Below, one piece after another: positions 26,335 through 34,773 of a stretch of 64,000 nt of DNA. A program made the position numbers and the translations under genes. The notes under the pieces are model-generated. The model did no database searches. It was not told the origin of the DNA and saw nothing but the letters and a program-made list of their open reading frames with translations. Source of the DNA: Clostridia bacterium (GTDB lineage Bacteria > Bacillota > Clostridia > Lachnospirales > Lachnospiraceae); NCBI GenBank assembly GCA_910576325.1, contig CAJTIM010000015.1, positions 2,501 through 66,500 of the forward strand, read 5' to 3'. The first letter of the stretch is position 1. Each line of letters opens with the position of its first letter.

Positions 26335-26994
26335 ATGCAACTTAATTTCAAACAACTTGCTTCGCTCCCAATCTTCAATGGTATTTGTGAAGAGGATCTT
26401 CCAGCCATGTTGAATTGTTCGGGAAGCTTCCAAAAAAATTATCAAAAAGATGAAATTATCCTTCTGGAAAGTAATGAGGTTCGAAGTGTTGGCATTATAT
26501 TGTCTGGCATCGTCCATATGGTTAAGGAAGATTCAGAAGGCTACCAGACACTCCTTGTAGCAATGAAAGATGGTGAGCTTTTTGGGGAATCTTTTTCTTG
26601 TGGAAGCCATTTAGATGCACATGTTAGTTTTTTCGTAGCTGCACCCTGTACAGTTCTATTTTTACCTTTCCATAAAATTATTCACTCATGTAAAATGAGC
26701 TGTACCTTTCATCATCGGTTGATTGAAAATATGGTTCAACTGATAGGAGACAAAAATGTTCAGCTGATGCACAAAATTGAAGTAATCTCGAAAAAAACTC
26801 TACGAGAAAAAATTCTTACATATTTACAGCAACAAGCCCTTGATCAAGATAGCAGGCAATTTACCATCCCCTTAAGTCGACTTGAATTGGCTAAATATCT
26901 ATGTGCCGACCGCAGCGCGTTAACTCGAGAACTATCTTATATGCAAAAGGATGGACTGATTTCTTATGAAAAAAACACATTCCAACTGTTATAA
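26335..26994 (+). CDS. Crp/Fnr family transcriptional regulator 1
   Basis: A 219 aa regulator: N-terminal cyclic-nucleotide-binding-type beta-barrel (YQKDEIILLESNEVRSVGIILSG) and a C-terminal HTH (SRLELAKYLCADRSALTRELSYM). No CxxC iron-sulfur set like that of Fnr is evident. The start is the ATG after AAAGGAGA. It sits between the operon with the HD genes and asrABC, and the same operator type precedes both, so it is the natural candidate regulator. The effector is unknown; heme/NO (HcpR-like) or redox are options. Confidence 0.9.
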   Translation: MQLNFKQLASLPIFNGICEEDLPAMLNCSGSFQKNYQKDEIILLESNEVRSVGIILSGIVHMVKEDSEGYQTLLVAMKDGELFGESFSCGSHLDAHVSFFVAAPCTVLFLPFHKIIHSCKMSCTFHHRLIENMVQLIGDKNVQLMHKIEVISKKTLREKILTYLQQQALDQDSRQFTIPLSRLELAKYLCADRSALTRELSYMQKDGLISYEKNTFQLL

Positions 26995-27033
26995 TTGAAT
27001 ACTACAAGCTCCCCATTAAATAATCTACAGCAT

Positions 27034-27085
27034 CAAACAAAGAAGAATCCATGTTGCACACGCAACATGGATTCTTCTTTGTTTG
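27034..27085. promoter_or_regulatory. 24-bp perfect hairpin with an embedded Crp/Fnr operator, upstream of asrA
   Basis: Arms 27034-27057 and 27062-27085 are exact complements around ACAC. The centre reads ATGTTGC-ACAC-GCAACAT, the operator core seen at 26271-26288. It lies 40 bp after the crp stop, so as RNA it can end crp transcription. As DNA it stands about 50 bases upstream of the probable asrA start site (TATAGT at 27098-27103). Confidence 0.8.
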
Positions 27086-27139
27086 TGTTACACTCCTTAT
27101 AGTCATCATGTAGTTATTTAAGTATAAGGAGGAAAATAT

Positions 27140-28156
27140 ATGGGCTTTCATATTACTGATATGCAACTGAATGTATTATTTCAGACATGGCAAACAAATT
27201 ACCATATCTATGCTCCCCGCAACTTTTCTGGCGGCGGACGCTTTTCTGATACAGATTGTATCCGTTATGGAAAAATTGAACATGCTGACGAAATCGTGTT
27301 CGACAAAAAATCTGATTATTCCTTCAAGGAAGTGCTGACACCCGTTTCTCAAACCCTGTTCTTCTTTACGGAAGGGCAAACCAAAGAAGCCGATTTTCCC
27401 CAAAAAGGCGCAGTCATTTTCTTGCGTAGCTGCGACCTATATGCTCTTAAGCGGCTGGACGATATGTACCTACACAACGGTCCAGCAGATTATTACTATC
27501 AGCATCTGCGGGATAACATTAAGATTGTGCTGATGGGCTGTGAACATTCCTTTGAAAATTGCTTCTGCGTCAGTATGGGAACCAATGTAAGCACTAAATA
27601 TGATATGAGCATCGACCGCCAGCCTGACGGCACCTATCTGGTGGACTGTAAGGATGAGGCATGGGTGAAACAGTTAGTACAAGCTGGATGTGAACAGCAG
27701 GAAGTCATCCCTGCTCATGTCACTGAAAACCAAGTTACAGTTCAAGTCCCTGAAAATCTGACCGCAGAGGTGGCCAAAAGTACTATGTGGGAGGAATACA
27801 ATAGCCGCTGCATCAACTGTGGACGTTGCAATTTTGTCTGTCCTACCTGTACCTGCTTTACTATGCAGGATCTCTTTTATAGTGAGAATGGCAAGGTTGG
27901 AGAGCGCCGTCGTATCTGGGCCTCCTGTATGGTAGATGGCTTTACCGATGTGGCCGGTGGCGGCAGTTATCGGAAAAAAAACGGAGAACGGATGCGGTTC
28001 AAGGTACTGCACAAGGTACTGGACTACAAACAACGCAATGGCTATCACATGTGTGTGGGTTGCGGACGATGCGACGATATCTGTCCGGAGTATATCTCAT
28101 TTTCAGGTTGCATCAACAAATTGCAGAGTGCTATGACGGAGGTGACTGAACAATGA
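27140..28156 (+). CDS. asrA: Anaerobic sulfite reductase subunit A
   Basis: The electron-transferring iron-sulfur subunit of the siroheme sulfite reductase AsrABC, which reduces sulfite to sulfide. 338 aa. Two 4Fe-4S motifs are visible in the C-terminal third: CINCGRCNFVCPTCTCF and CVGCGRCDDICPEYISF. AAGGAGG precedes the ATG. Its stop overlaps the asrB start (ATGA). Confidence 0.96.
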   Translation: MGFHITDMQLNVLFQTWQTNYHIYAPRNFSGGGRFSDTDCIRYGKIEHADEIVFDKKSDYSFKEVLTPVSQTLFFFTEGQTKEADFPQKGAVIFLRSCDLYALKRLDDMYLHNGPADYYYQHLRDNIKIVLMGCEHSFENCFCVSMGTNVSTKYDMSIDRQPDGTYLVDCKDEAWVKQLVQAGCEQQEVIPAHVTENQVTVQVPENLTAEVAKSTMWEEYNSRCINCGRCNFVCPTCTCFTMQDLFYSENGKVGERRRIWASCMVDGFTDVAGGGSYRKKNGERMRFKVLHKVLDYKQRNGYHMCVGCGRCDDICPEYISFSGCINKLQSAMTEVTEQ

Positions 28157-28947
28157 TGAAAAATGATTATATTCCTTTCCCATCCAAAATTTTGGAAGTA
28201 ATTCGGCACACAAAAATTGAGTATACGTTCCGTATGGAGTTTCAAGGAGATGTTAAGCCGGGACAGTTTTTTGAAGTGTCGATTCCTAAATATGGAGAAG
28301 CTCCTATATCAGTCAGTGGTATTGGAGACAACTTCGTAGATCTAACCATTCGTCGAGTGGGCAAGGTTACCAATGAAGTTTTTGAACATTATGTGGGTGA
28401 TACTCTTTTGCTGCGTGGTCCCTATGGGAATGGATTCGATGTATCAGACTATGCAGGTAAGGACATCATCGTCATGGCTGGCGGAACTGGTCTATCGCCT
28501 GTTCGAGGAGTGGTGGATTACTTTTTCAATCATCCAGAGCAGCGGGGGCATATGACTCTGATTGCAGGCTTCAAAACGTCGCATGACATTCTTTTCCGCA
28601 ACGATCTGAAGCTCTGGGAAAAAAACATGGATATCATCCTTACGGTAGATTGTGCAGAAGAGGATGTTGCCTGTCATGTGGGCCTTGTTACTCAGTACAT
28701 CCCTCAAATCAAACTGGATAATGTGCAGAACACAGTGGCTGTTGTAGTAGGGCCTCCTGCCATGATGCGCTTTTCCGTGCAGGGATTACTGGATATTGGA
28801 CTTCCAGAAGAAAATGTCTGGATTTCTCAGGAACGGAAAATGTGCTGCGGTCTGGGCAAGTGCGGTCACTGTAAGATTGGGGACACCTATGTTTGCCTGG
28901 ACGGTCCAGTATTTAACTATACCAAAGGGAAATTTTTAGTAGATTAA
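28153..28947 (+). CDS. asrB: Anaerobic sulfite reductase subunit B
   Basis: The FAD/NAD(P)H-binding subunit, 264 aa, of the ferredoxin-reductase fold (like dihydroorotate dehydrogenase electron-transfer subunits). GQFFEVSIPKYGEAPISV binds the flavin, MAGGTGLSPVRGVVDYF the nucleotide, and CCGLGKCGHCKIGDTYVC a 2Fe-2S cluster. It overlaps asrA and precedes asrC by 11 bp. Confidence 0.96.
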   Translation: MMKNDYIPFPSKILEVIRHTKIEYTFRMEFQGDVKPGQFFEVSIPKYGEAPISVSGIGDNFVDLTIRRVGKVTNEVFEHYVGDTLLLRGPYGNGFDVSDYAGKDIIVMAGGTGLSPVRGVVDYFFNHPEQRGHMTLIAGFKTSHDILFRNDLKLWEKNMDIILTVDCAEEDVACHVGLVTQYIPQIKLDNVQNTVAVVVGPPAMMRFSVQGLLDIGLPEENVWISQERKMCCGLGKCGHCKIGDTYVCLDGPVFNYTKGKFLVD

Positions 28948-28958
28948 GGAGGGGTAAC

Positions 28959-29921
28959 ATGGATATCAACACAAAAATACTAAAAAAGAATGCGTTTCGT
29001 GTCACTAAAGAACGTGGTATAACTGCTTCCAGAATCCGTGTTCCCGGTGGTCATCTGGATGCCAAATATCTGAGCCAAATTCAGCATATTGCAGAAACTT
29101 TCGGAAATGGCACAGTTCATATTACCAGCCGACAGGGATTTGAGATTCCTGGTATTCCTTTTGAAAAGATGCCAGAGGTTAATGCTGCCCTTCAAAGCCT
29201 GATTGACGGTTTGGAGATCAATCAGGATGAAGTGGGCTGCGGCTATCCTGCTGCTGGAACCCGAAATATCACCGCTTGCGTGGGCAACCGTGTCTGTCCA
29301 TTCGCCTGTTATGATACCACTGCGCTTGCCCAGCGTATTGAAAAAGCTGTTTTCCCCAACGATCTCCACTTTAAGATTGCTCTGACTGGTTGCCCCAATG
29401 ATTGTGCCAAAGTACGTATGCATGACTTTGGCATCATGGGTATGACAGTACCTCATCTTGAGTCTGATCGTTGTGTTAGCTGCGGGGCCTGTGTAAAAGC
29501 CTGCAAAAAGAAATCTGTTGAGGCTCTGAAGCCAGTCAACTTCCGTCCTCAACGAGATGAGCGGCGATGCATTGGCTGTGGAGAATGTGTTTTGGCCTGT
29601 CCGAATGCTGCATGGACTCGTAGTGAAAAGAAATACTATAGACTTACTTTGCTGGGTAGAACTGGAAAAAAGAACCCGCGTCTGGGTGAAGATTTCATCA
29701 AGTGGGTGGACGAAGACAGTATTATCAAAATAATTCTCAATACCTACGACTATGTGAAGGAGTACATCGACCCCAATGCTCCCGGCGGAAAAGAGCATAT
29801 TGGCTACATTGTAGACCGTACTGGTTTTGAGGAGTTCAAACGATGGGCCTTGCGGGATGTCACTCTGCCAGAGATTGCAGAAGTTATAACTCCCATGTGT
29901 TGGAAAGGTATAACATATTGA
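28959..29921 (+). CDS. asrC: Anaerobic sulfite reductase subunit C (siroheme)
   Basis: The catalytic siroheme/4Fe-4S subunit, 320 aa. The coupled cluster ligands are in TACVGNRVCPFACYD and TGCPNDCAKVRMHDFG. Two ferredoxin motifs follow: CVSCGACVKACKKKSVEALK and CIGCGECVLACPNAAW. It completes the asrABC operon. No clear terminator is visible before the convergent second crp gene, only a short stem near 29950 followed by U7. Confidence 0.96.
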   Translation: MDINTKILKKNAFRVTKERGITASRIRVPGGHLDAKYLSQIQHIAETFGNGTVHITSRQGFEIPGIPFEKMPEVNAALQSLIDGLEINQDEVGCGYPAAGTRNITACVGNRVCPFACYDTTALAQRIEKAVFPNDLHFKIALTGCPNDCAKVRMHDFGIMGMTVPHLESDRCVSCGACVKACKKKSVEALKPVNFRPQRDERRCIGCGECVLACPNAAWTRSEKKYYRLTLLGRTGKKNPRLGEDFIKWVDEDSIIKIILNTYDYVKEYIDPNAPGGKEHIGYIVDRTGFEEFKRWALRDVTLPEIAEVITPMCWKGITY

Positions 29922-30015
29922 TATATAACAGCTTGAGAGATTTTTGAAGGACACTTAAAAGTATTTTTTTGATAAAATAGATCATCAGAAAACAACAATG
30001 AATCACTCATACTCT

Positions 30016-30687
30016 CTATTGAAACATCAAGCTATCTTTTAATAAAAATTGATTCTTGCTGTACTCAATAATTCCGTCTTTTTGCATTTTTGAAAGCTCG
30101 TTACACATGGTACTGCGGTCCACATTCAGATAATCAGCTAACTGTTGGCGGTTGTAGGGGATCAGGAAAGAATTGCTCCCGGCGCGTTTGGCGCATTCCG
30201 AAAAATAGGACATCAACCGCCCCCGAATGGATTTGGAACTGGTATGCTGGATTCTTTGAGAAAGCTGAAGGTTTCTGTGAGCGCAGACAGTCAGCAGATT
30301 TCGGACAAGTCTTGTGTGGAATGGACAGGCATTGGTACAAGTAGCCAGGACACGCCCCACATTCATAAACAATATGGATGTATCCTCCGCAGCGGACACC
30401 GTAACCAACATCGGCTCCCCCGGAATGCAGGCATACACCTCGGCGAATACAGAGCCGGGCGCAACATGACCTAAAATACTGGTATTGCCCCAGATATCGT
30501 TGCAGGAGATCACCGCCAGGCCGGACAGCAAGATCCCGATATTTTCCGTGATGTTTCCTTCTGAAAGGATTACCTCTCCTTTTTGAAAACTACGCGTTGT
30601 GGCATTCAGGCAACCCAAAAGAGATGTAATCTCTGCTTCTTCCAGTCCTCGAAACAGTTGTGTATTGGATAAATTCATATTTTTCAC
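30016..30687 (-). CDS. Crp/Fnr family transcriptional regulator 2
   Basis: A 223 aa regulator with the effector barrel (FQKGEVILSEGNITENIGILLSG) and an HTH (NRQQLADYLNVDRSTMCNELSKMQ). It shares domain layout with regulator 1 but is clearly a different protein. It is divergent from the ferredoxin-cupin-ferredoxin-hcp cluster, which is how HcpR-type regulators are often placed. AAGGAG precedes the ATG, and a palindrome overlaps the leader. Confidence 0.9.
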   Translation of the reverse strand: MKNMNLSNTQLFRGLEEAEITSLLGCLNATTRSFQKGEVILSEGNITENIGILLSGLAVISCNDIWGNTSILGHVAPGSVFAEVYACIPGEPMLVTVSAAEDTSILFMNVGRVLATCTNACPFHTRLVRNLLTVCAHRNLQLSQRIQHTSSKSIRGRLMSYFSECAKRAGSNSFLIPYNRQQLADYLNVDRSTMCNELSKMQKDGIIEYSKNQFLLKDSLMFQ

Positions 30688-30691
30688 TCCT

Positions 30692-30707
30692 TGTTGTTAT
30701 AACAACA
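30692..30707. promoter_or_regulatory. Palindromic operator TGTTGTTATAACAACA
   Basis: A perfect 16-bp palindrome between divergent crp2 and the ferredoxin gene. For crp2 it falls downstream of the promoter at 30722-30750, within the leader, so binding would block its own transcription. For the cluster on the other strand it sits near -35 of the likely start. Half-site TGTTGT differs by one base from the TGTTGC of the other operators. Confidence 0.72.
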
Positions 30708-30721
30708 GACTTTCATTTCAT

Positions 30722-30750
30722 ATTATAGTATACTAAATCCAGAAACGCAA
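30722..30750 (-). promoter_or_regulatory. Promoter of the second crp-like gene
   Basis: TTGCGT, 17-base spacer, TATAAT on the minus strand, about 35-60 bp before the start codon. Confidence 0.68.
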
Positions 30751-30769
30751 GAGAAAGGATGAAGCAAAC

Positions 30770-31483
30770 ATGATTCGGAAAATTATTCAGATAGACGAAG
30801 AAAAGTGCAATGGATGTGGGGCCTGCGCCGAAGCCTGCCATGAAGGGGCTATCGGCATGGTAAACGGGAAGGCAAAACTCCTGCGGGACGATTATTGCGA
30901 TGGTCTGGGCGATTGCCTGCCCACCTGCCCCACCGGTGCGATTTCCTTTGTGGAACGGGAAGCTGCTGCCTATGACGAAAAGGCTGTGCAGGAAAATATG
31001 AGAAAAAAGAACAGAATGAATTCTCCTTCCGTTGGTGTTCATGCGGGTTGCCCGGGCAGCCGAATGCAGCGAATCCAGCATTCGCAGGAATCTGCTCCTT
31101 CTGCCCCGATGCAGGCTGAGTCACAGCTGAGGCAGTGGCCCTGCCAAATTAAGCTGGTCCCAGTAGGTGCCCCCTATTTTGAAGGAGCCAAGTTGCTGAT
31201 TGCGGCAGATTGCAGCGCATATGCCTATGCCAGAATGCACGAGGATTTTATGCGTGGGAAGGTTACGCTGATTGGCTGCCCCAAGCTGGACAACGTGGAT
31301 TACAGCGAAAAGCTGACGCAGATTATCCAAAACAACAATATCCAGAGCGTGACCATTGTGCGGATGGAAGTTCCCTGCTGCGGCGGACTGGAGTTAGCTG
31401 CTAAAAAAGCATTGCAGGCAAGCGGAAAATTCATTCCCTGGCAGGTGGTCACTATCTCGATTGATGGAAAGATTCTGGAATAA
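30770..31483 (+). CDS. 4Fe-4S ferredoxin-type protein of the hcp cluster
   Basis: A 237 aa protein. The N-terminal two-cluster region has CNGCGACAEACHEGAI and a second set spaced CDGLGDCLPTCPTGAI, where the usual CxxCxxC is partly replaced by CxxxxxC. A linker of low complexity (about 90-120) joins a C-terminal domain with AADCSAYAYARMHEDFM, IGCPKLD and VPCCGG. Such proteins accompany hybrid-cluster proteins and may pass electrons to them. Confidence 0.88.
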   Translation: MIRKIIQIDEEKCNGCGACAEACHEGAIGMVNGKAKLLRDDYCDGLGDCLPTCPTGAISFVEREAAAYDEKAVQENMRKKNRMNSPSVGVHAGCPGSRMQRIQHSQESAPSAPMQAESQLRQWPCQIKLVPVGAPYFEGAKLLIAADCSAYAYARMHEDFMRGKVTLIGCPKLDNVDYSEKLTQIIQNNNIQSVTIVRMEVPCCGGLELAAKKALQASGKFIPWQVVTISIDGKILE

Positions 31484-31558
31484 CCTCTGATTCGGTTCTT
31501 CAGTTTTTGGAATATATCCGACAGACAAAAACAAATTATATTGCAGGAGGTGACTGTT

Positions 31559-31891
31559 ATGAGTAAAAAAATGAAAAACATTGCGCAAGCCGAGGTTCTG
31601 ACGCTGAAGGAGCAGATCTCCTATCAGGAGGGGCAGGTAGTCAGCAAGACGCTGGCGCAAAATCCGGCAGTAAGTATTACCCTGTTCTCATTCGCAAAGG
31701 GCGAGGAAATCAGCACCCATGAATCGGGCGGCGACGCTTTCGTAACCTGTCTGGACGGCGTTGGAAAAATCACCATTGACGGCACAGAATATCTGTTGCA
31801 TGAAGGAGAATCCATCGTCATGCCAGCTGGACACCCTCACGCGGTATATGGACAGGAAGCGTTCAAGATGCTTTTGGTCGTTGTATTTTAA
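31559..31891 (+). CDS. Cupin domain protein
   Basis: A 110 aa single-domain cupin. Motif 1 is STHESGGDAFVTCLDGVG and motif 2 is ESIVMPAGHPHAVYG, each with metal-binding histidines. AGGAGG lies eight bases before the ATG. It stands 75 bp after the ferredoxin gene and 33 bp before the small ferredoxin, so it is part of the hcp cluster. Substrate unknown. Confidence 0.9.
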   Translation: MSKKMKNIAQAEVLTLKEQISYQEGQVVSKTLAQNPAVSITLFSFAKGEEISTHESGGDAFVTCLDGVGKITIDGTEYLLHEGESIVMPAGHPHAVYGQEAFKMLLVVVF

Positions 31892-31924
31892 TCAAACGTA
31901 AAATTGACAGAGGGAGGTGATTTT

Positions 31925-32113
31925 ATGAAAATAAAAGTAGATCAGAATCTCTGCATTGGCTGCGGGCTTTGCTGTGGGATCTGCGACGAAGTTTTTCGTA
32001 TGAATGAGCACGAGAAGGCGGAAGCATACCAACCAGCAAACGATGACAATCAAAGCGCCGTGCAGGATGCAATTGATTCGTGTCCTGTGTCTGCAATCGC
32101 TTGGGAAGATTAA
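31925..32113 (+). CDS. Single-cluster 4Fe ferredoxin
   Basis: A 62 aa ferredoxin with CIGCGLCCGICDEVF near the N-terminus and SCPVSAI near the C-terminus, the ligand pattern for one 4Fe-4S cluster. The start follows GGGAGGTGA. The probable electron donor for Hcp encoded 79 bp downstream. Confidence 0.93.
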   Translation: MKIKVDQNLCIGCGLCCGICDEVFRMNEHEKAEAYQPANDDNQSAVQDAIDSCPVSAIAWED

Positions 32114-32192
32114 TTCAAGCGCATCTATATACTTTTTTGATTGAAAAGTAACTACATCATTTCAAATTTTAAAAGTTTTTAGGAGGTCTATT

Positions 32193-33821
32193 ATGGAACA
32201 AAAAATGTTTTGCTATCAGTGTCAGGAAACCGCCGGGTGCAAAGGTTGCACCATGTCCGGTGTATGCGGGAAGAAGCCTGATGTGGCAGCTATGCAGGAG
32301 CTGCTGGTCTATGTCACAAAAGGGATTTCAGCTGTTACAACTGCACTGCGTCAGGAAGGGAAGCAGGTATCTGCGGAAATCAATCACTTGATTACCCTGA
32401 ATCTGTTCACCACCATCACCAATGCAAATTTTGACAAAGAGAGCATTGAGGCAAGAATCCGTGCCACACTGACTGAAAAAGATGTGCTGTTGGCGCAGAT
32501 TGCCGATCCTTCCGGTCTGCCCGAAGCGGCAAAATGGAATGGCTCTGGCAATTGGGAAGAAAAAGCCGCAACTGTCGGTGTTCTTTCTACTGAAAACGAG
32601 GATATCCGTTCTCTGCGAGAACTGATTACCTACGGTCTGAAGGGATTGTCCGCATACTCCAAACACGCAAACGTTCTACTGAAGGATGATGAGGAGGTCG
32701 ATGCCTTCCTTCAGCGGGCGCTGGCAGCTACACTGGATGACAATCTCAGCGTAGAAGAATTGATTGCTCTGACAATGGAAACCGGAAAACACGGCGTATC
32801 CGGTATGGCTCTGCTGGACAAGGCCAACACGGAAGCCTATGGAAATCCCGAAATTACGAAGGTAAATATTGGCGTTGGGACAAATCCCGGTATTCTGGTT
32901 TCCGGTCACGACCTGCGGGATTTGGAAATGCTGCTGGAGCAGACACAGGGAACCGGCGTGGATGTTTATACCCATTCCGAGATGCTCCCTGCCCACTATT
33001 ACCCGGCATTCAAAAAGTATCCCAACTTTATCGGCAACTACGGCAATGCGTGGTGGAAGCAGAAGGAGGAATTTGAATCCTTCAACGGTCCTATCCTGAT
33101 GACGACCAACTGCATCGTGCCTCCTAAAGACAGCTACAAAGACAGACTCTACACTACTGGCGCAGCAGGATATCCGGGATGTACCCATATCCCAGGAGAA
33201 ATCGGGGAGCAGAAGGATTTTTCCGTTATCATTGAACACGCAAAAAGATGCGCTGCACCTACTGAAATTGAAACAGGAGAGCTGATCGGCGGATTTGCAC
33301 ACGCGCAGGTTCTGGCTCTGGCGGATCAGGTGGTCGATGCGGTAAAAAGCGGCGCGATCAAAAAGTTCGTTGTGATGGCGGGCTGTGACGGCCGTGCCAA
33401 GAGCCGGGAATACTATACCGAATTTGCCAAGGCACTGCCGAAAGATGCTGTGATCTTGACAGCCGGATGCGCGAAATACAAGTACAACAAACTGCCTTTG
33501 GGCGACATCAACGGCATTCCTCGTGTTCTGGACGCCGGGCAGTGCAACGATTCGTATTCTCTGGCTGTCATTGCTTTGAAGCTCAAGGAAGTTTTCGGTC
33601 TGGACGATATCAACGACCTGCCCATCGCCTACAACATTGCGTGGTATGAGCAGAAGGCTGTCATCGTTCTGCTGGCGCTTCTGTATCTTGGCGTGAAGAA
33701 TATCCATCTCGGTCCCACTCTCCCGGCATTCCTCAGCCCCAATGTGGCAAAAGTTTTGGTAGAGAACTTTGGTATTGCGGGAATTAGCACAGTAGAAGAA
33801 GATCTGAAATTCTTTTTTTAA
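32193..33821 (+). CDS. hcp: Hydroxylamine reductase (hybrid-cluster protein)
   Basis: A 542 aa protein with the N-terminal cluster motif [19 protein letters not shown] and the hybrid-cluster ligands in [27 protein letters not shown] and AGCDGR. Hcp reduces hydroxylamine in vitro and nitric oxide in cells, protecting anaerobes from nitrosative stress. TTAGGAGG precedes the ATG. It is the last gene of the cluster opposite crp2; a strong terminator follows. Confidence 0.97.
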   Translation: MEQKMFCYQCQETAGCKGCTMSGVCGKKPDVAAMQELLVYVTKGISAVTTALRQEGKQVSAEINHLITLNLFTTITNANFDKESIEARIRATLTEKDVLLAQIADPSGLPEAAKWNGSGNWEEKAATVGVLSTENEDIRSLRELITYGLKGLSAYSKHANVLLKDDEEVDAFLQRALAATLDDNLSVEELIALTMETGKHGVSGMALLDKANTEAYGNPEITKVNIGVGTNPGILVSGHDLRDLEMLLEQTQGTGVDVYTHSEMLPAHYYPAFKKYPNFIGNYGNAWWKQKEEFESFNGPILMTTNCIVPPKDSYKDRLYTTGAAGYPGCTHIPGEIGEQKDFSVIIEHAKRCAAPTEIETGELIGGFAHAQVLALADQVVDAVKSGAIKKFVVMAGCDGRAKSREYYTEFAKALPKDAVILTAGCAKYKYNKLPLGDINGIPRVLDAGQCNDSYSLAVIALKLKEVFGLDDINDLPIAYNIAWYEQKAVIVLLALLYLGVKNIHLGPTLPAFLSPNVAKVLVENFGIAGISTVEEDLKFFF

Positions 33822-33835
33822 ACTCATGCATAAAT

Positions 33836-33887
33836 AAAAAAGACAACTTTGCTTCTGTAAAATCAGAATAGCAAAGTTGTCTTTTTA
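33836..33887 (+). terminator. Rho-independent terminator of hcp
   Basis: Stem AAAAAGACAACTTTGC and its complement around an 18-base loop, ending in U5. It begins 15 bp after the hcp stop. Confidence 0.92.
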
Positions 33888-34019
33888 TTTTCTTACATTT
33901 GTTAAATATGGTGTTACTTTATATGGCACCTTTTTTCATATTTCGTGTTATTCACGAACTCGCAGAACGTTCACGCCTCGATACCTGAACTGTAAAATGG
34001 TATTGGAGGTGAACTGATA

Positions 34020-34355
34020 GTGGCTGAAACAGAAAAAATGGATATTTCCTACATGGGGCCTATCTTCAAAAAATACCGTGTAGATGCAAATCGAACACAG
34101 GAAGAGGTTGCGGAAAAAGTGGGAACTACCGCCCGCTTCCTTATGGCTTTAGAGAACGAGGAAAAGCGTCCAAGCATCGATATTCTTTTGCGTCTTGTTG
34201 ACACCTTAAACATCCCTGGCGATGCTATCCTTCATCCACAGATTCAGCACATAGACAGCGAGGATCAACAGCTTTTGCGTCAGTATATGCGACTGAACGA
34301 CCGTGATAAATCTGTTATCCGCGCAGCAATTCAGGAGATGCTGAACAACAGATAA
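34020..34355 (+). CDS. XRE-family HTH regulator of an integrative element remnant
   Basis: A 111 aa protein starting at GTG ten bases after GGAGG. Residues 12-70 are a Cro/C1-type HTH (FKKYRVDANRTQEEVAEKVG, then RFLMALENEEKRPSIDILLRL). Such regulators are common at conjugative element modules. It is next to two further element genes on the opposite strand. No partner gene is recognisable. Confidence 0.85.
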   Translation: MAETEKMDISYMGPIFKKYRVDANRTQEEVAEKVGTTARFLMALENEEKRPSIDILLRLVDTLNIPGDAILHPQIQHIDSEDQQLLRQYMRLNDRDKSVIRAAIQEMLNNR

Positions 34356-34361
34356 GAGACT

Positions 34362-34390
34362 GCCACCTTTCACGGAAGGTGGTTCTTTTT
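34362..34390 (+). terminator. Terminator of the XRE gene
   Basis: GCCACCTT stem closing with AAGGTGG over a six-base loop, then UUCUUUUU. It follows the stop codon by 6 bp. Confidence 0.85.
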
Positions 34391-34453
34391 CTCTGTCTAT
34401 TAGGATTTCTTCAGGTGATCCCTTCTGGATACGCCGCAGTGACATAATCCATA

Positions 34454-34488
34454 CGCCACCAAGAGGACAGATGCTCCCCTTGGTGGCG
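34454..34488. repeat. Strong inverted repeat CGCCACCAAG/CTTGGTGGCG
   Basis: A 10-bp perfect stem with a 15-base loop, followed on the plus strand by ATACUUUUU. It lies just past the stop of the minus-strand HTH gene. The stem core GCCACC is shared with the terminator 90 bp to the left. Confidence 0.65.
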
Positions 34489-34495
34489 ATACTTT

Positions 34496-34759
34496 TTAAT
34501 TACAGTCTGTCAGAGTAAACAGCAGACTGCTCCTGCCGCCGTTCTCCCGCCAACGTTGTTCTTTCTTTAAGAGTCCGGCTGTAATCAAATCCTGAATCGC
34601 ACGTTCCACCGTGCGCCGGGACAGATGTAGTTCCTTTGCGATGGTACCAATCGCTGGATAGCATTGTCCCTGTGCATTGCTCCGGTCTTTCAAATACATA
34701 TACACGGTTTTGGCACGATGGGGCAGTTCTGCTTTGTAGATGTTAGAAAAATACCCCAT
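34496..34759 (-). CDS. Helix-turn-helix protein of conjugative element type
   Basis: An 87 aa protein with GGAGGTGA nine bases before its ATG. CYPAIGTIAKELHLSRRTVERAIQDL is a winged-helix DNA-binding segment, split here by the 20-residue rule only in description; LLKKEQRWREN follows as the wing. Such small HTH proteins follow virD4 in clostridial integrative elements, as here (14 bp apart). Possibly related to replication initiators. Confidence 0.82.
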   Translation of the reverse strand: MGYFSNIYKAELPHRAKTVYMYLKDRSNAQGQCYPAIGTIAKELHLSRRTVERAIQDLITAGLLKKEQRWRENGGRSSLLFTLTDCN

Positions 34760-34773
34760 ACCTGGATCACCTC

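Noticed and set aside
28980..29954. Minus-strand 324-codon open frame antisense to asrC
   Set aside because: Covers asrC, which has all expected motifs; the antisense frame is low-complexity and Ser/Thr rich.
32676..33827. Minus-strand 383-codon open frame antisense to hcp
   Set aside because: Fully inside hcp on the other strand, with no recognisable domain; shadow frame.
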